A stretch of DNA of 64,000 bases from Pseudonocardia sp. N23. GTDB lineage: Bacteria > Actinomycetota > Actinomycetes > Mycobacteriales > Pseudonocardiaceae. Below the pieces are notes generated by a model. It was not told the origin of the DNA. It searched no databases and saw nothing but the letters and a program-made list of their open reading frames with translations. Positions within the stretch are counted from its first letter, which is position 1, and each line of letters opens with the position of its first letter. This document shows, piece after piece, positions 16,952-24,401 of the stretch. The stretch spans positions 35,507 through 99,506 of the forward strand of contig NZ_BEGX01000016.1 of NCBI RefSeq assembly GCF_002583555.1, given 5' to 3'. The position numbers and the translations under genes were made by a program.

Positions 16952-18094
16952 TCAGACCTCGTCGCAGAGGGCGCGCGCGATGCCCAGCTTCAGGACCTCG
17001 GAGGCGCCCTCGTAGATGCGCATCGGGCGGGCCTGGCGGTAGTAGCGCTCGATCGGGCTGTTCGCGACGAGCCCCCAGCGGCCCATGACCTGCACGCACC
17101 GGTCGACGACGCGGCTCGCCGCCTCGGTCGCGGCCACCTTGGCCATCGACGACCGGTTGAGGGCGGCCGCGGCGTCGGTGCGAGCCGAGGACGCCGCCTG
17201 GTAGGTGAGCAGCCGGGCCATCTCGACGTCGTTCCACGAGTCGGCCAGCAGCTGGGCCACGGGGCCGTGCTTGAGCAGGGGGCGACCGAACTGCTCGCGG
17301 GTGCGGGCGTGGCGGGCGGCCTCGGCCAGGGCACCGGCGGCCAGCCCGCACGCGGCACCGGCGACGGACACCCGGAACACCGCGAGCGTGCCCAGGACCA
17401 GCGACATCGCCTTGCCGGGCACCCCGAGGCGTGCCTCCGGCGGGAGCACGACGTCGTCGAACTCGATCTCGCCCAGCACGTGCGGGGCGATCAGCTCGGG
17501 GCTGGGCACCGTCGAGACGCCGGGGGCGTCGGCGGGGACCATCACGAGCGACAGCCCGGCCTCCTCGGACACGAGCGTCACGAAGAAGTCGGCCGCGCCG
17601 GCGTTGGAGATGAACGACTTGGCGCCGCGCACGACGAGCGAGCCGTCCTTCTCGGTGACCGTCGTGGAGACGTTCTTGAGGTCGGAGCCCGCGTTCTCCT
17701 CCGTGAGCGCCAGCGCGGCGAGGGTCTCCATCGACGCGACGCGGGGCAGCCACTGCGCCCGCTGCTCGTCGGTGCCGCCGACGGTGATCGCGTAGCTGCC
17801 GATGCCCTGGAGCGCGAACATGGAGTCCAGGTGCGACGACGCCCGCATGAACACCTCGCGGACGATGCAGACCGCCAGCGGGTCGACGCTCTCGGAGCGG
17901 CCACCGTAGGCGGCGGGGACCATCAGCCCCGACAAGCCGCTGGCGCGCAGAGCCTCCCGGATCCCGGGGTGGATCTCGCTCATGGCATCGGCCTCGGCGG
18001 CGATGGCGGCGACGGACGCCGCGACGGCCTCGGCCTCCTCGCGCAGGGCCACCTCAGCGGGCCCGAGACCGAACCACTTCTCCGTGGAGTCCAT
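16952..18094 (-). CDS. Acyl-CoA dehydrogenase
   Basis: The 380-residue flavoprotein has ALTEENAGSDLKNVSTTV (substrate/FAD-binding segment), a middle beta-domain, the FAD contact ARTREQFGRPLLKHGPVAQLL, and the C-terminal YYRQARPMRIYEGASEVLKL, in which the Glu of YEGASE is the usual position of the catalytic base. It would introduce the 2,3-double bond in an acyl-CoA. There is no Shine-Dalgarno before the ATG at 18094. On the minus strand a TAACAT stands seven bases before the ATG, so a leaderless transcript is likely. Divergent from the CMD-family gene. Confidence 0.92.
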   Translation of the reverse strand: MDSTEKWFGLGPAEVALREEAEAVAASVAAIAAEADAMSEIHPGIREALRASGLSGLMVPAAYGGRSESVDPLAVCIVREVFMRASSHLDSMFALQGIGSYAITVGGTDEQRAQWLPRVASMETLAALALTEENAGSDLKNVSTTVTEKDGSLVVRGAKSFISNAGAADFFVTLVSEEAGLSLVMVPADAPGVSTVPSPELIAPHVLGEIEFDDVVLPPEARLGVPGKAMSLVLGTLAVFRVSVAGAACGLAAGALAEAARHARTREQFGRPLLKHGPVAQLLADSWNDVEMARLLTYQAASSARTDAAAALNRSSMAKVAATEAASRVVDRCVQVMGRWGLVANSPIERYYRQARPMRIYEGASEVLKLGIARALCDEV

Positions 18095-18196
18095 GCATAC
18101 TATGTTACTTTATTGGTGAGCTGAGCGACAGCGTGACGGGCCGGTGCGCCCCCCTGTCGGTGACTCGGCCGGTGTACTCGACGAGGAGTGGTCACC

Positions 18197-18952
18197 ATGA
18201 CAGGCACGGTCTCGACGTCGGGCGGGCGACGCACCGCGGAGCTGGTCGGTGAGGCGCCCTGGCTGCCACGGCTCGAGGTGTCGACGCCGAAGTTCGTCGA
18301 GGGCCTCGCCCGGGTCGCGGACGTCATCACCACGGACGGGACGCTGCCGGTCGGTCTCAAGGCGTTGTTCGCCGCGGCCATCTGCGCGGTCAAGCGCGAC
18401 GAGGCGCTCGTCGGCCACTTCCTCGCCGTCGCCGCCAAGGCCGGTGTGCCGCGCGAGCACGCCGAAGGTGCCTCGGTCGGCCTGCTGATCTCGCGCGGCG
18501 TCGTCCCGCACGGGCTGTTCGTCGCCGCCACCGACGCCGCGTACGGGCCCGCAGAGCACGCCCCGGCGGGCGCCGGCGCGACCGACGGCTTCACCGCCGA
18601 CGTCCCGGGCGCCTTCGCCTACTTCCAGCAGTACTTCGGCGTCGTGCCCGACTACGTCGAGCTGCTCGGCGACCGGGTCGGCGCGGGGCTGGAGGGCTAC
18701 TTCCTGATGCGCGAGTCGTCGCTGGGGGAGACCCCGCTGCCGGCCCGCGACATGGAGCTGCTGCTCTGCGCGGTCAACGCCGCCGAGTACCAGCCGCGGT
18801 TCGTGGCCATCCACTCCCGCGGTGCGCGGCGCGCCGGGGCCACCGAGGAGCAGCTCGTCGAGGCGACGCTGGTCGCCATGCCGTTCGCGGGTGTCGCGTC
18901 CTGGCTGCCCGCGGCGCAAGGCGTGATCGAGTCCCGCGACGTCGCCGGCTGA
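18197..18952 (+). CDS. Carboxymuconolactone decarboxylase (CMD/AhpD-like) family protein
   Basis: The 251-residue product is a tandem of two AhpD-fold halves: CAVKRDEALVGHFLAVAAKA with an alpha-helical hairpin in the first, and LLLCAVNAAEYQPRFVAIHS in the second. The CxxC of true AhpD peroxidases is not present, so a hydrolase/decarboxylase or unknown role is more likely. Start is the ATG at 18197 with GAGGAG eight bases upstream. It is divergent from the acyl-CoA dehydrogenase and followed by a decayed small gene. Confidence 0.75.
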   Translation: MTGTVSTSGGRRTAELVGEAPWLPRLEVSTPKFVEGLARVADVITTDGTLPVGLKALFAAAICAVKRDEALVGHFLAVAAKAGVPREHAEGASVGLLISRGVVPHGLFVAATDAAYGPAEHAPAGAGATDGFTADVPGAFAYFQQYFGVVPDYVELLGDRVGAGLEGYFLMRESSLGETPLPARDMELLLCAVNAAEYQPRFVAIHSRGARRAGATEEQLVEATLVAMPFAGVASWLPAAQGVIESRDVAG

Positions 18953-18994
18953 ATCTCGTCCGAACGCGCCCACCACCACGAGAGGAGCCCACTG

Positions 18995-19289
18995 ATGGCT
19001 GCTCTCGATCTCGAGAAGGCCTGGGACAGCTACGACGAGATGCCCGACTCCGACGCGATCCGCGGTTTCTGCCAGGGCATGGCGATGACGGCACCGACGT
19101 GCTGCAGCTCGACGTCGACCACCTCGCCGTCGCCGACCGGGGCATCGCCGCGCACAGCACCTGGCACCAGGCGTTCCGGGCGACAAGGTGCCGATCGTGG
19201 AGGTCGACGACCCGAGCGCCAAGTGCCTCGTCAGCAGCCGGCTCACCTGGAAAGCGCTCGGTGGCACCGTCGGGATGCCGGTGGGGTGA
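18995..19289 (+). pseudogene. Decayed small gene, probably NTF2/SnoaL-like
   Basis: ATG at 18995 has a good ribosome-binding site (AGAGGAG) and opens AALDLEKAWDSYDEMPDSDA. After about 31 residues coding potential moves to another frame, GTDVLQLDVDHLAVADRGIA then AHSTWHQAF, and near 19171 moves again to DKVPIVEVDDPSAKCLVSSR then LTWKALGG, ending at the TGA at 19287-19289. The middle piece looks like the LDVDHLAV...STWHQ strand pair of NTF2-like dehydratases. At least two frame changes, probably with lost sequence, break it. Sequencing error could mimic one shift but hardly both. Confidence 0.6.
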
Positions 19290-19453
19290 CCGGCGGGCCC
19301 GGCCGGTCGGGGTAGCGTCTGCCCGGCCCGGCCGGGGCCATCCGGACTGTTCGTCCGATTGCTGAGTATGATCGTCAGGATCTGGCACCACCGACCGGCT
19401 GTCGGGCGGGGGTGTCGCGGAGCAGTTCGGGGTCGCAGGAGCAGGGGGCCTAC

Positions 19454-20227
19454 ATGTCCGTCGTCCGCAGGGACGTCGCGCCGCGCTCGGCGCCGACGGG
19501 GATGCCGCCCAAGCGCGCCACCGTCATCGCGCAGCGGATCGTCAAGGAGATCAAGGACCGCAACCTGCAGCCGGGCAGCCACCTGCCGCCGGAGCGGGAC
19601 ATGCTCGAGACCTACAACGTCGGGCGCAACACGTTGCGCGAGGCGCTGCGGGTCCTGGAGCTGCAGGGTGTGCTGACGATCCGGCCCGGCCCCGGCGGCG
19701 GCCCGGTGATCACCTCGCCCGACTCGCGGCACCTGGCGAGCACCCTGGCACTGCTGATGCAGTTCGCCGACACGCCGTTCCGCGCGGTCATCGAGACCCG
19801 GCAGCTGCTCGAACCGCTGACGGCCCGGCTGTGCGCCGAGCGTGGCGACGCCGGGCTGGTGGCCGACCTGCGCGCCTCGGTCGACCTCATGGGCGCGAGC
19901 CTCGACGACCGCGACGCGTTCCTCGACGAGAACCGCCGCTTCCACGACCTCGTGGCCTGGGGCTCGGACAACCCGTTGTTCGGCTACTGCATCAACTCGC
20001 TGCACTGGATCACCGACGGCACGGTCCTCGGGGTCGACTACCCGCGGCGGTTCCGCAAGCTGGTGTGGCAGGCGCACGACGCGGTGTGCATCGGCATCGA
20101 GTCCGGCCAGGGCGACAAGGCCGAGGCCGCGATGCGCGCACACATGGACGACACGCTCGCCTACTTCGAGCGGCACTACCAGCGGCAGATGGACGAGGTC
20201 CTCAGCTGGGAGATGTACGGGACCTGA
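19454..20227 (+). CDS. FadR-subfamily GntR transcriptional regulator (FCD domain)
   Basis: The 257-residue product has a winged helix at about 20-85 (IVKEIKDRNLQPGSHLPPER, then NTLREALRVLELQGVL) and an all-alpha FCD ligand-binding domain. FCD metal-type residues are D and H in ENRRFHDLVAW, with further His in LHWITDG and RAHMDD. FCD-GntR proteins usually sense carboxylates or acyl-CoAs and repress catabolic operons. It is the only regulator gene inside the left cluster up to 48 kb and so the best candidate to bind the repeated motif; a related sequence (GAGTATGATCGTCAGGATC) precedes it at 19365-19383. ATG at 19454 is preferred over a GTG at 19412. Confidence 0.88.
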   Translation: MSVVRRDVAPRSAPTGMPPKRATVIAQRIVKEIKDRNLQPGSHLPPERDMLETYNVGRNTLREALRVLELQGVLTIRPGPGGGPVITSPDSRHLASTLALLMQFADTPFRAVIETRQLLEPLTARLCAERGDAGLVADLRASVDLMGASLDDRDAFLDENRRFHDLVAWGSDNPLFGYCINSLHWITDGTVLGVDYPRRFRKLVWQAHDAVCIGIESGQGDKAEAAMRAHMDDTLAYFERHYQRQMDEVLSWEMYGT

Positions 20228-20250
20228 TCCCGGTCCCACCTGGCTCCACA

Positions 20251-20281
20251 GCGCCGCTTCCCGCATCCTGGGAGGCGGCGC
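20251..20281 (+). terminator. Hairpin after the GntR gene
   Basis: The arms GCGCCGCTTCCC (20251-20262) and GGGAGGCGGCGC (20270-20281) pair over 12 bases, with one G-T pair and a seven-base loop. It follows the GntR stop by 23 bases. No T-run follows, as is usual in high-GC actinomycetes. Confidence 0.6.
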
Positions 20282-20329
20282 CGTCGTGTGCGGCGGGCGG
20301 CGTGGCGTAGGCGACCCTGGATCGCTGCT

Positions 20330-20356
20330 GCTGTTAATGATATACAGAGATTCAGG
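20330..20356 (+). promoter_or_regulatory. Cluster motif upstream of the long rightward operon
   Basis: It begins GCTGTT and ends GATTCAGG, both identical to the site at 29527 at the same spacing (18 of 27 positions match). It lies 54 bases before the ATG of two-repeat copy 2. The AT-rich centre TTAATGATATAC contrasts sharply with the surrounding GC-rich DNA. Confidence 0.6.
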
Positions 20357-20410
20357 CGCCGATCGGTGGTCGGCGCCCTCGCAGGACCGACGACGACGTC
20401 AGGATCGCGC

Positions 20411-21280
20411 ATGGACGGCAAGACGCTGCTGGAGCGGGAGCAGGACCACCCGCAGGACATCGTGGTCGAGCGCGACCGCGGCCGGATCTGCACCATGGAC
20501 TCGGCCCGCTACGTCGACGCCCGCAACACCGGGCGCGACGTCGTCGTCCCGGCCTCCTACGTCGGGGTCCTGCCGGCGCGGATGATGGCGATCCACCGCC
20601 CGCGCGGCGTCATCGGGCACGACGCGTGCGTCGGCAAGGACGGCGCCGGCATCGCGGGGCTCTGGTACCTCGAGGCCCTCGGGATCGCCGCCGCCACCGC
20701 GGACGGCATGACCGCCGAGATGGGCAACGGCGAGGACCTCTACCGCAACGGCGTCGTCAAGCACGTCAACTACGTCGCCGAGACGTGCGGCGTGAAGCCC
20801 GGCATGGCCGTCTCCGAGGCCGCCGAGATCCTGCTCGCCAACGACCCGACCGACGTCGAGGTCGGCAACAAGGTCCGCCGCGAGATCATGGAGACCCACT
20901 CGAGCGGGCGGCGCGTCGTCGTCACCGACTCGATCGTCTGGGCCTACCCCGAGGACGAGAACCGCAGCGTGCTCGTCACCGCCGGGCACACCGGCCGCAG
21001 TGGCGCGAAGTTCCTCCTCGAGGCCAAGCCGTGGGGCTTCATCTGCCACGACGGCGGCATGAGCAAGAACCGCTCCGGCGTCTCCGGGCTGGTCACCGCC
21101 GACGAGGCCGGCCTCGCGGGCGCCTGCATCGACGGCACCACCGCCCCGGTCGGCGACGCCTTCCTCGGTTACGAGCACGGGCTGATCAGCGCGCACAACG
21201 AGGCCGCCGCCGCGCGCGGGGTCGAGGTCGGGATGACGGTCAAGGAGGCCGCGCACCGGCTGCTCGTCGGTGGGGAGTGA
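20411..21280 (+). CDS. Unrecognised two-repeat protein (copy 2)
   Basis: The 289-residue homologue of the 4330 protein matches over its whole length. Both halves keep the repeat pattern: GVIGHDACVGKDGAGIAGLW in the first half aligns with GFICHDGGMSKNRSGVSGLV in the second, and EMGNGEDLYRNGVVKHVN with PVGDAFLGYEHGLISAHN. The H-D pair occurs in both halves of this copy but is L-D and S-D in copy 1, so it may mark a ligand site that differs between the paralogues. It heads the operon with DUF35, thiolase-like, amidohydrolase and Rieske genes and is preceded by the cluster motif. ATG at 20411 with AGGA upstream. No known family could be assigned. Confidence 0.75.
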   Translation: MDGKTLLEREQDHPQDIVVERDRGRICTMDSARYVDARNTGRDVVVPASYVGVLPARMMAIHRPRGVIGHDACVGKDGAGIAGLWYLEALGIAAATADGMTAEMGNGEDLYRNGVVKHVNYVAETCGVKPGMAVSEAAEILLANDPTDVEVGNKVRREIMETHSSGRRVVVTDSIVWAYPEDENRSVLVTAGHTGRSGAKFLLEAKPWGFICHDGGMSKNRSGVSGLVTADEAGLAGACIDGTTAPVGDAFLGYEHGLISAHNEAAAARGVEVGMTVKEAAHRLLVGGE

Positions 21281-21284
21281 ACCC

Positions 21285-21674
21285 GTGACCGCCCCGGCCC
21301 CGGGGCTGACCGACGCGTTCTGGGCGGCCGCGAGCCGCCGCGAGCTCGTCCGCCCGGTGTGCCGCGCGTGCGGCCGCAACTTCTTCACCCCGCAGGTCGC
21401 GTGCCCCACGTGCCTGTCGGAGGACTGGACCTACGAACACAGCGCCGGCCGCGGTCGCGTCTACAGCGCGACCGTCGTGCACAAGCCGCCGAGCCCCGGG
21501 TTCGCCGTGCCGTTCCGGCTCGGCATCGTCGACCTCGACGAGGGCTGGAGCATCCTCACCGAGTTCGTCGACGGCCCCGACGGGCGCCTCCCGGCGATCG
21601 ACACGCCCGTGCAGGTGGCGTGGATCGAGCGCGATGGTCGGACCCTCCCTGCATTCACCGAGGTCCTCCCGTGA
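21285..21674 (+). CDS. DUF35 OB-fold/zinc-ribbon protein, thiolase partner
   Basis: The 129-residue product has an N-terminal rubredoxin-like zinc knuckle (C26, C29, C40, C43 in VCRACGRNFF and ACPTCLSEDW) and a C-terminal OB fold (GRVYSATVVH, VPFRLGIVDL). DUF35 proteins bind thiolase-fold partners; in actinobacterial steroid degradation the DUF35 part of ChsH2 is needed for the Ltp2 aldolase. The thiolase-like gene overlaps its stop (GTGA), which fits the same pairing. GTG at 21285 with GGGGAG upstream. Confidence 0.88.
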   Translation: MTAPAPGLTDAFWAAASRRELVRPVCRACGRNFFTPQVACPTCLSEDWTYEHSAGRGRVYSATVVHKPPSPGFAVPFRLGIVDLDEGWSILTEFVDGPDGRLPAIDTPVQVAWIERDGRTLPAFTEVLP

Positions 21675-22828
21675 GGATCGACGAGGTCGCGATCGTCGGG
21701 GTCGGGCTGACCCCGCAACAGAAGCGATCCGACCGCAACTCGCTGCAGGTCGCGCTCGACGCCGCGAAGCTCGCCCTCGCCGACGCCGGCCTGCGCCACA
21801 CCGATCTCGACGGCATCGCCGCGCGCTGGCCCGGCCCAGGGGGCACCGTGCTCGCTCCCGGGTCGGCCGACTGGTCGACGCTGCTCGGGGTGCCGCTGGA
21901 CTGGATCGGCGACTCCTACCCGCAGGGCGTGCCCGCCCTTCTCGACGCCGCCGGCGCGATCATGACCGGTCAGGCCACCACCGTGCTGATCACCGGCGGC
22001 CAGGCCGGGGTGCTCGGCGGTGGCAGCGTCGCCGCCTACACCCAGCCCGGCAACGAGTTCGTCGCCCCGTTCGGGGCGTTCACCTCCGCCCACTTCGCGC
22101 TGGTCGCGCAACGCCATCTGGCCCGCTACCCGCATGCGCGCCAGGGGATGGCCGAGATCGCCGCGACGATCCGCAACGTCGGCGCGGCCAACCCCGAGGC
22201 CGTCATGGCCGGGCGCGGCCCCTACACCGCCGAGGACGTGCTGGCCGCGACGCCGATCGTCGACCCCTTCACGCTGCTCGACCTGTGCCTGGCGTCCGAG
22301 GGCGGCGCGGCCGTCGTCGTCACCACCCTGCAACGGGCCCGCGACCTGCCGCACCCGCCGGTCGTCGTGCTCGGCGCGGGCATGGAGTGGCTGCGCCAGC
22401 AGTACGTCGACCCCGCCCGCTACGAGCAGGCGTGGACGATCGGGTCACGGGCGGCGGCGAAGGCCTTCACCCAGGCCGGGCTCGGCCCGTCCGACGTCGA
22501 CGTCGCGCAGCTCTACGACGTCAACTCCCTCGAGGTGGCCCGCCAGTTCGAGGCACTGGGCTTCTGCGGACCCGGCGAGGGCACCGACTTCGCGCTCGCG
22601 ACCGGCATCGGCCTCGACGGCAAGCTTCCCACATGCACCGACGGCGGGCTGCTGGCGTGCAGCCACATCGGGTGGGGCGGGCCGACACTCAAGCTCGTCG
22701 AAGCCGTGCGCCAGCTGCGCGGCACGTGCGGCGACCGGCAGGTGGCCGGTGCCGAGGTCGCGATCGCGTCCGGCGCTGGTTCGGGCGCCCAGTACTACAA
22801 CCTCGCGCTGCTCGGCCGGGCGCGCTGA
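21671..22828 (+). CDS. Thiolase-like protein (SCP-x/lipid-transfer or Ltp-type aldolase)
   Basis: The 385-residue thiolase-fold protein opens IDEVAIVGVGLTPQQKRSDR and ends with SHIGWGGPTLKLVEAVRQLR, the region holding the conserved His in this subfamily. I see no Cys at the usual nucleophile position (the stretch is TTVLITGGQAGVLGGG), so it may be a non-thiolytic member such as a retro-aldolase that needs a DUF35 partner. That partner is encoded directly before it. Probable role: cleavage of a beta-hydroxy- or ketoacyl-CoA side chain (inference). Confidence 0.82.
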   Translation: MRIDEVAIVGVGLTPQQKRSDRNSLQVALDAAKLALADAGLRHTDLDGIAARWPGPGGTVLAPGSADWSTLLGVPLDWIGDSYPQGVPALLDAAGAIMTGQATTVLITGGQAGVLGGGSVAAYTQPGNEFVAPFGAFTSAHFALVAQRHLARYPHARQGMAEIAATIRNVGAANPEAVMAGRGPYTAEDVLAATPIVDPFTLLDLCLASEGGAAVVVTTLQRARDLPHPPVVVLGAGMEWLRQQYVDPARYEQAWTIGSRAAAKAFTQAGLGPSDVDVAQLYDVNSLEVARQFEALGFCGPGEGTDFALATGIGLDGKLPTCTDGGLLACSHIGWGGPTLKLVEAVRQLRGTCGDRQVAGAEVAIASGAGSGAQYYNLALLGRAR

Positions 22829-22845
22829 CCCGAAGGGAGAGGGCC

Positions 22846-23988
22846 ATGACGACCATCGAGGCACCGCGGGAAGCGGAGCGCAGTGACCCGAAGAAGACCG
22901 GGATCATCGACTCGGACGTGCACCCGAACTTCGTCGACGGCATCCGGGACCTCACCCCGTACATGACGCAGACGTGGCGCAACCGGCTCGGCGTCAGCGG
23001 TGACGACTGGGCGAAGGGCATGGCCGCAGCCCAGTTCACGCTGCCGCTGGACTACCTCTACATCAACGCCGCGGGCGCCTACCGCGAGGACGCCGCCCGG
23101 CCGGGCATGCCGCCCGCGACCGACCCCGACTTCACCGCCCAGCACCTGCTCGACAAGCACGGCATCTACCGGGCCGTGCTGCTCGCCGGGCAGTGCCTGG
23201 GCATCGGCGCGATGCCCGACGGCATGGTCGCCGCCACCATCGCCTCGGCCTACAACGAGTGGATGTGCGAGCGCTGGCTGCAGAACGACGTGCGCTGGCG
23301 CGGCGCGCTCGTCGTCGCCCCGCAGGACCCGGAGGCCGCCGTCACGGAGATCGACCGGGTGGCCAAGCGCGACGGGATCGTCGCGGTGTTCATGCCGCTC
23401 GGTGAGATCCTGATGGGGGAGAAGCACTACTGGCCCATCTACGAGGCCTGCGCACGCCACGAGCTGCCGCTGATCGTGCACCCGTCGGGCTGCGAGAACG
23501 TCTTCGCCAAGGCGCCGCGGATGGCCGGCACCCCGACGTTCTACCTGGAGTGGCACACCGCACTGGGCCAGATCCACCAGTCGAACACGTTGAGCATGAT
23601 CTGCCACGGCGTGTTCGAGAAGTTCCCGAAGCTCAGGTACATCATCGCCGAGGGCGGCTTCCTCTGGGCGCTGGAAGTCATGTGGAAGCTCGACCGCGAC
23701 TGGAAGGGCCTGCGCAACGAGGTCCCGTGGCTGACGCGGCCACCGTCGGAGTACCTGCTCGACCACATCCGCTTCACGACGCAGCCGTTCATCGAGCCGC
23801 ACGACACCAAGCACATCGCGCCGCTGATGGAGATGCTGCACGCCGACCGGACGCTGATGTTCTCCTCCGACTACCCGCACTGGGACTTCGACAACCCGGA
23901 GCGTTCGCTGCAGTCCGTCTCCAAGGAGCTGCGGCAGAAGATCCTCGTCGACACCCCGCGCGCCGTCTACGGAGACCGCCTTGACTGA
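22846..23988 (+). CDS. Amidohydrolase family 2 (ACMSD-like) metal-dependent hydrolase/decarboxylase
   Basis: The 380-residue TIM-barrel protein has the N-terminal metal motif DSDVHPNF (D24, H26), LIVHPSG with a further His, LSMICHGVFEKFPKLRYII, and the late SSDYPHWD with the metal-ligand Asp. These fit the ACMSD/gamma-resorcylate decarboxylase group, whose members decarboxylate or hydrolyse C-C bonds. Start ATG at 22846 with AGGGAGAGGG upstream. It overlaps the Rieske gene by eight bases. Confidence 0.88.
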   Translation: MTTIEAPREAERSDPKKTGIIDSDVHPNFVDGIRDLTPYMTQTWRNRLGVSGDDWAKGMAAAQFTLPLDYLYINAAGAYREDAARPGMPPATDPDFTAQHLLDKHGIYRAVLLAGQCLGIGAMPDGMVAATIASAYNEWMCERWLQNDVRWRGALVVAPQDPEAAVTEIDRVAKRDGIVAVFMPLGEILMGEKHYWPIYEACARHELPLIVHPSGCENVFAKAPRMAGTPTFYLEWHTALGQIHQSNTLSMICHGVFEKFPKLRYIIAEGGFLWALEVMWKLDRDWKGLRNEVPWLTRPPSEYLLDHIRFTTQPFIEPHDTKHIAPLMEMLHADRTLMFSSDYPHWDFDNPERSLQSVSKELRQKILVDTPRAVYGDRLD

Positions 23989-24388
23989 GACCGTGTCGAC
24001 GAACCCCGGCACGTCGGGCCCCGGCACCGGCCGCGGCACCCGCGTCGTGGTCGAGAAGCTGGCGGACTTCCCGTGGGGCGAGCGGCGGATCGTCGACGTC
24101 GGCGGCCGCTCCATCGGCGTGATCAACGTCGGCGGACGGTTCCACGCCCTGCGCAACAACTGCCCGCACCACGGCGCTCCGCTGTGCGAGGGCGTGGTCA
24201 AGGGCACGATGGAGAGCACCCCGGCCCACGAGTACTCCTACGTGCGGCACAACGAGTACATCGTCTGCCCGTGGCACGGCTACGAGTTCACCCTTGCCAC
24301 CGGCCGCTCGATCGTCGACCCCGACAAGCTGCGCGTGCGCACCTACGAGGTCGTGGTCGAGGGCGGCGACGTCGTGCTCTACGTCTGA
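23981..24388 (+). CDS. Rieske-type [2Fe-2S] ferredoxin
   Basis: The 135-residue single-domain protein has both Rieske ligand boxes: CPHHG (C61, H63) and CPWHG (C96, H99). The spacing between boxes is about 30 residues, longer than the usual 16-20, because of an insert containing PAHEYSYVRHNEYIV. The start codon is TTG at 23981 with GGAG six bases upstream. It could pass electrons to a P450 or oxygenase; no oxygenase alpha subunit is encoded in the window, so the partner is unclear. Confidence 0.85.
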   Translation: MTETVSTNPGTSGPGTGRGTRVVVEKLADFPWGERRIVDVGGRSIGVINVGGRFHALRNNCPHHGAPLCEGVVKGTMESTPAHEYSYVRHNEYIVCPWHGYEFTLATGRSIVDPDKLRVRTYEVVVEGGDVVLYV

Positions 24389-24401
24389 GGGGTCTTCTGT
24401 C

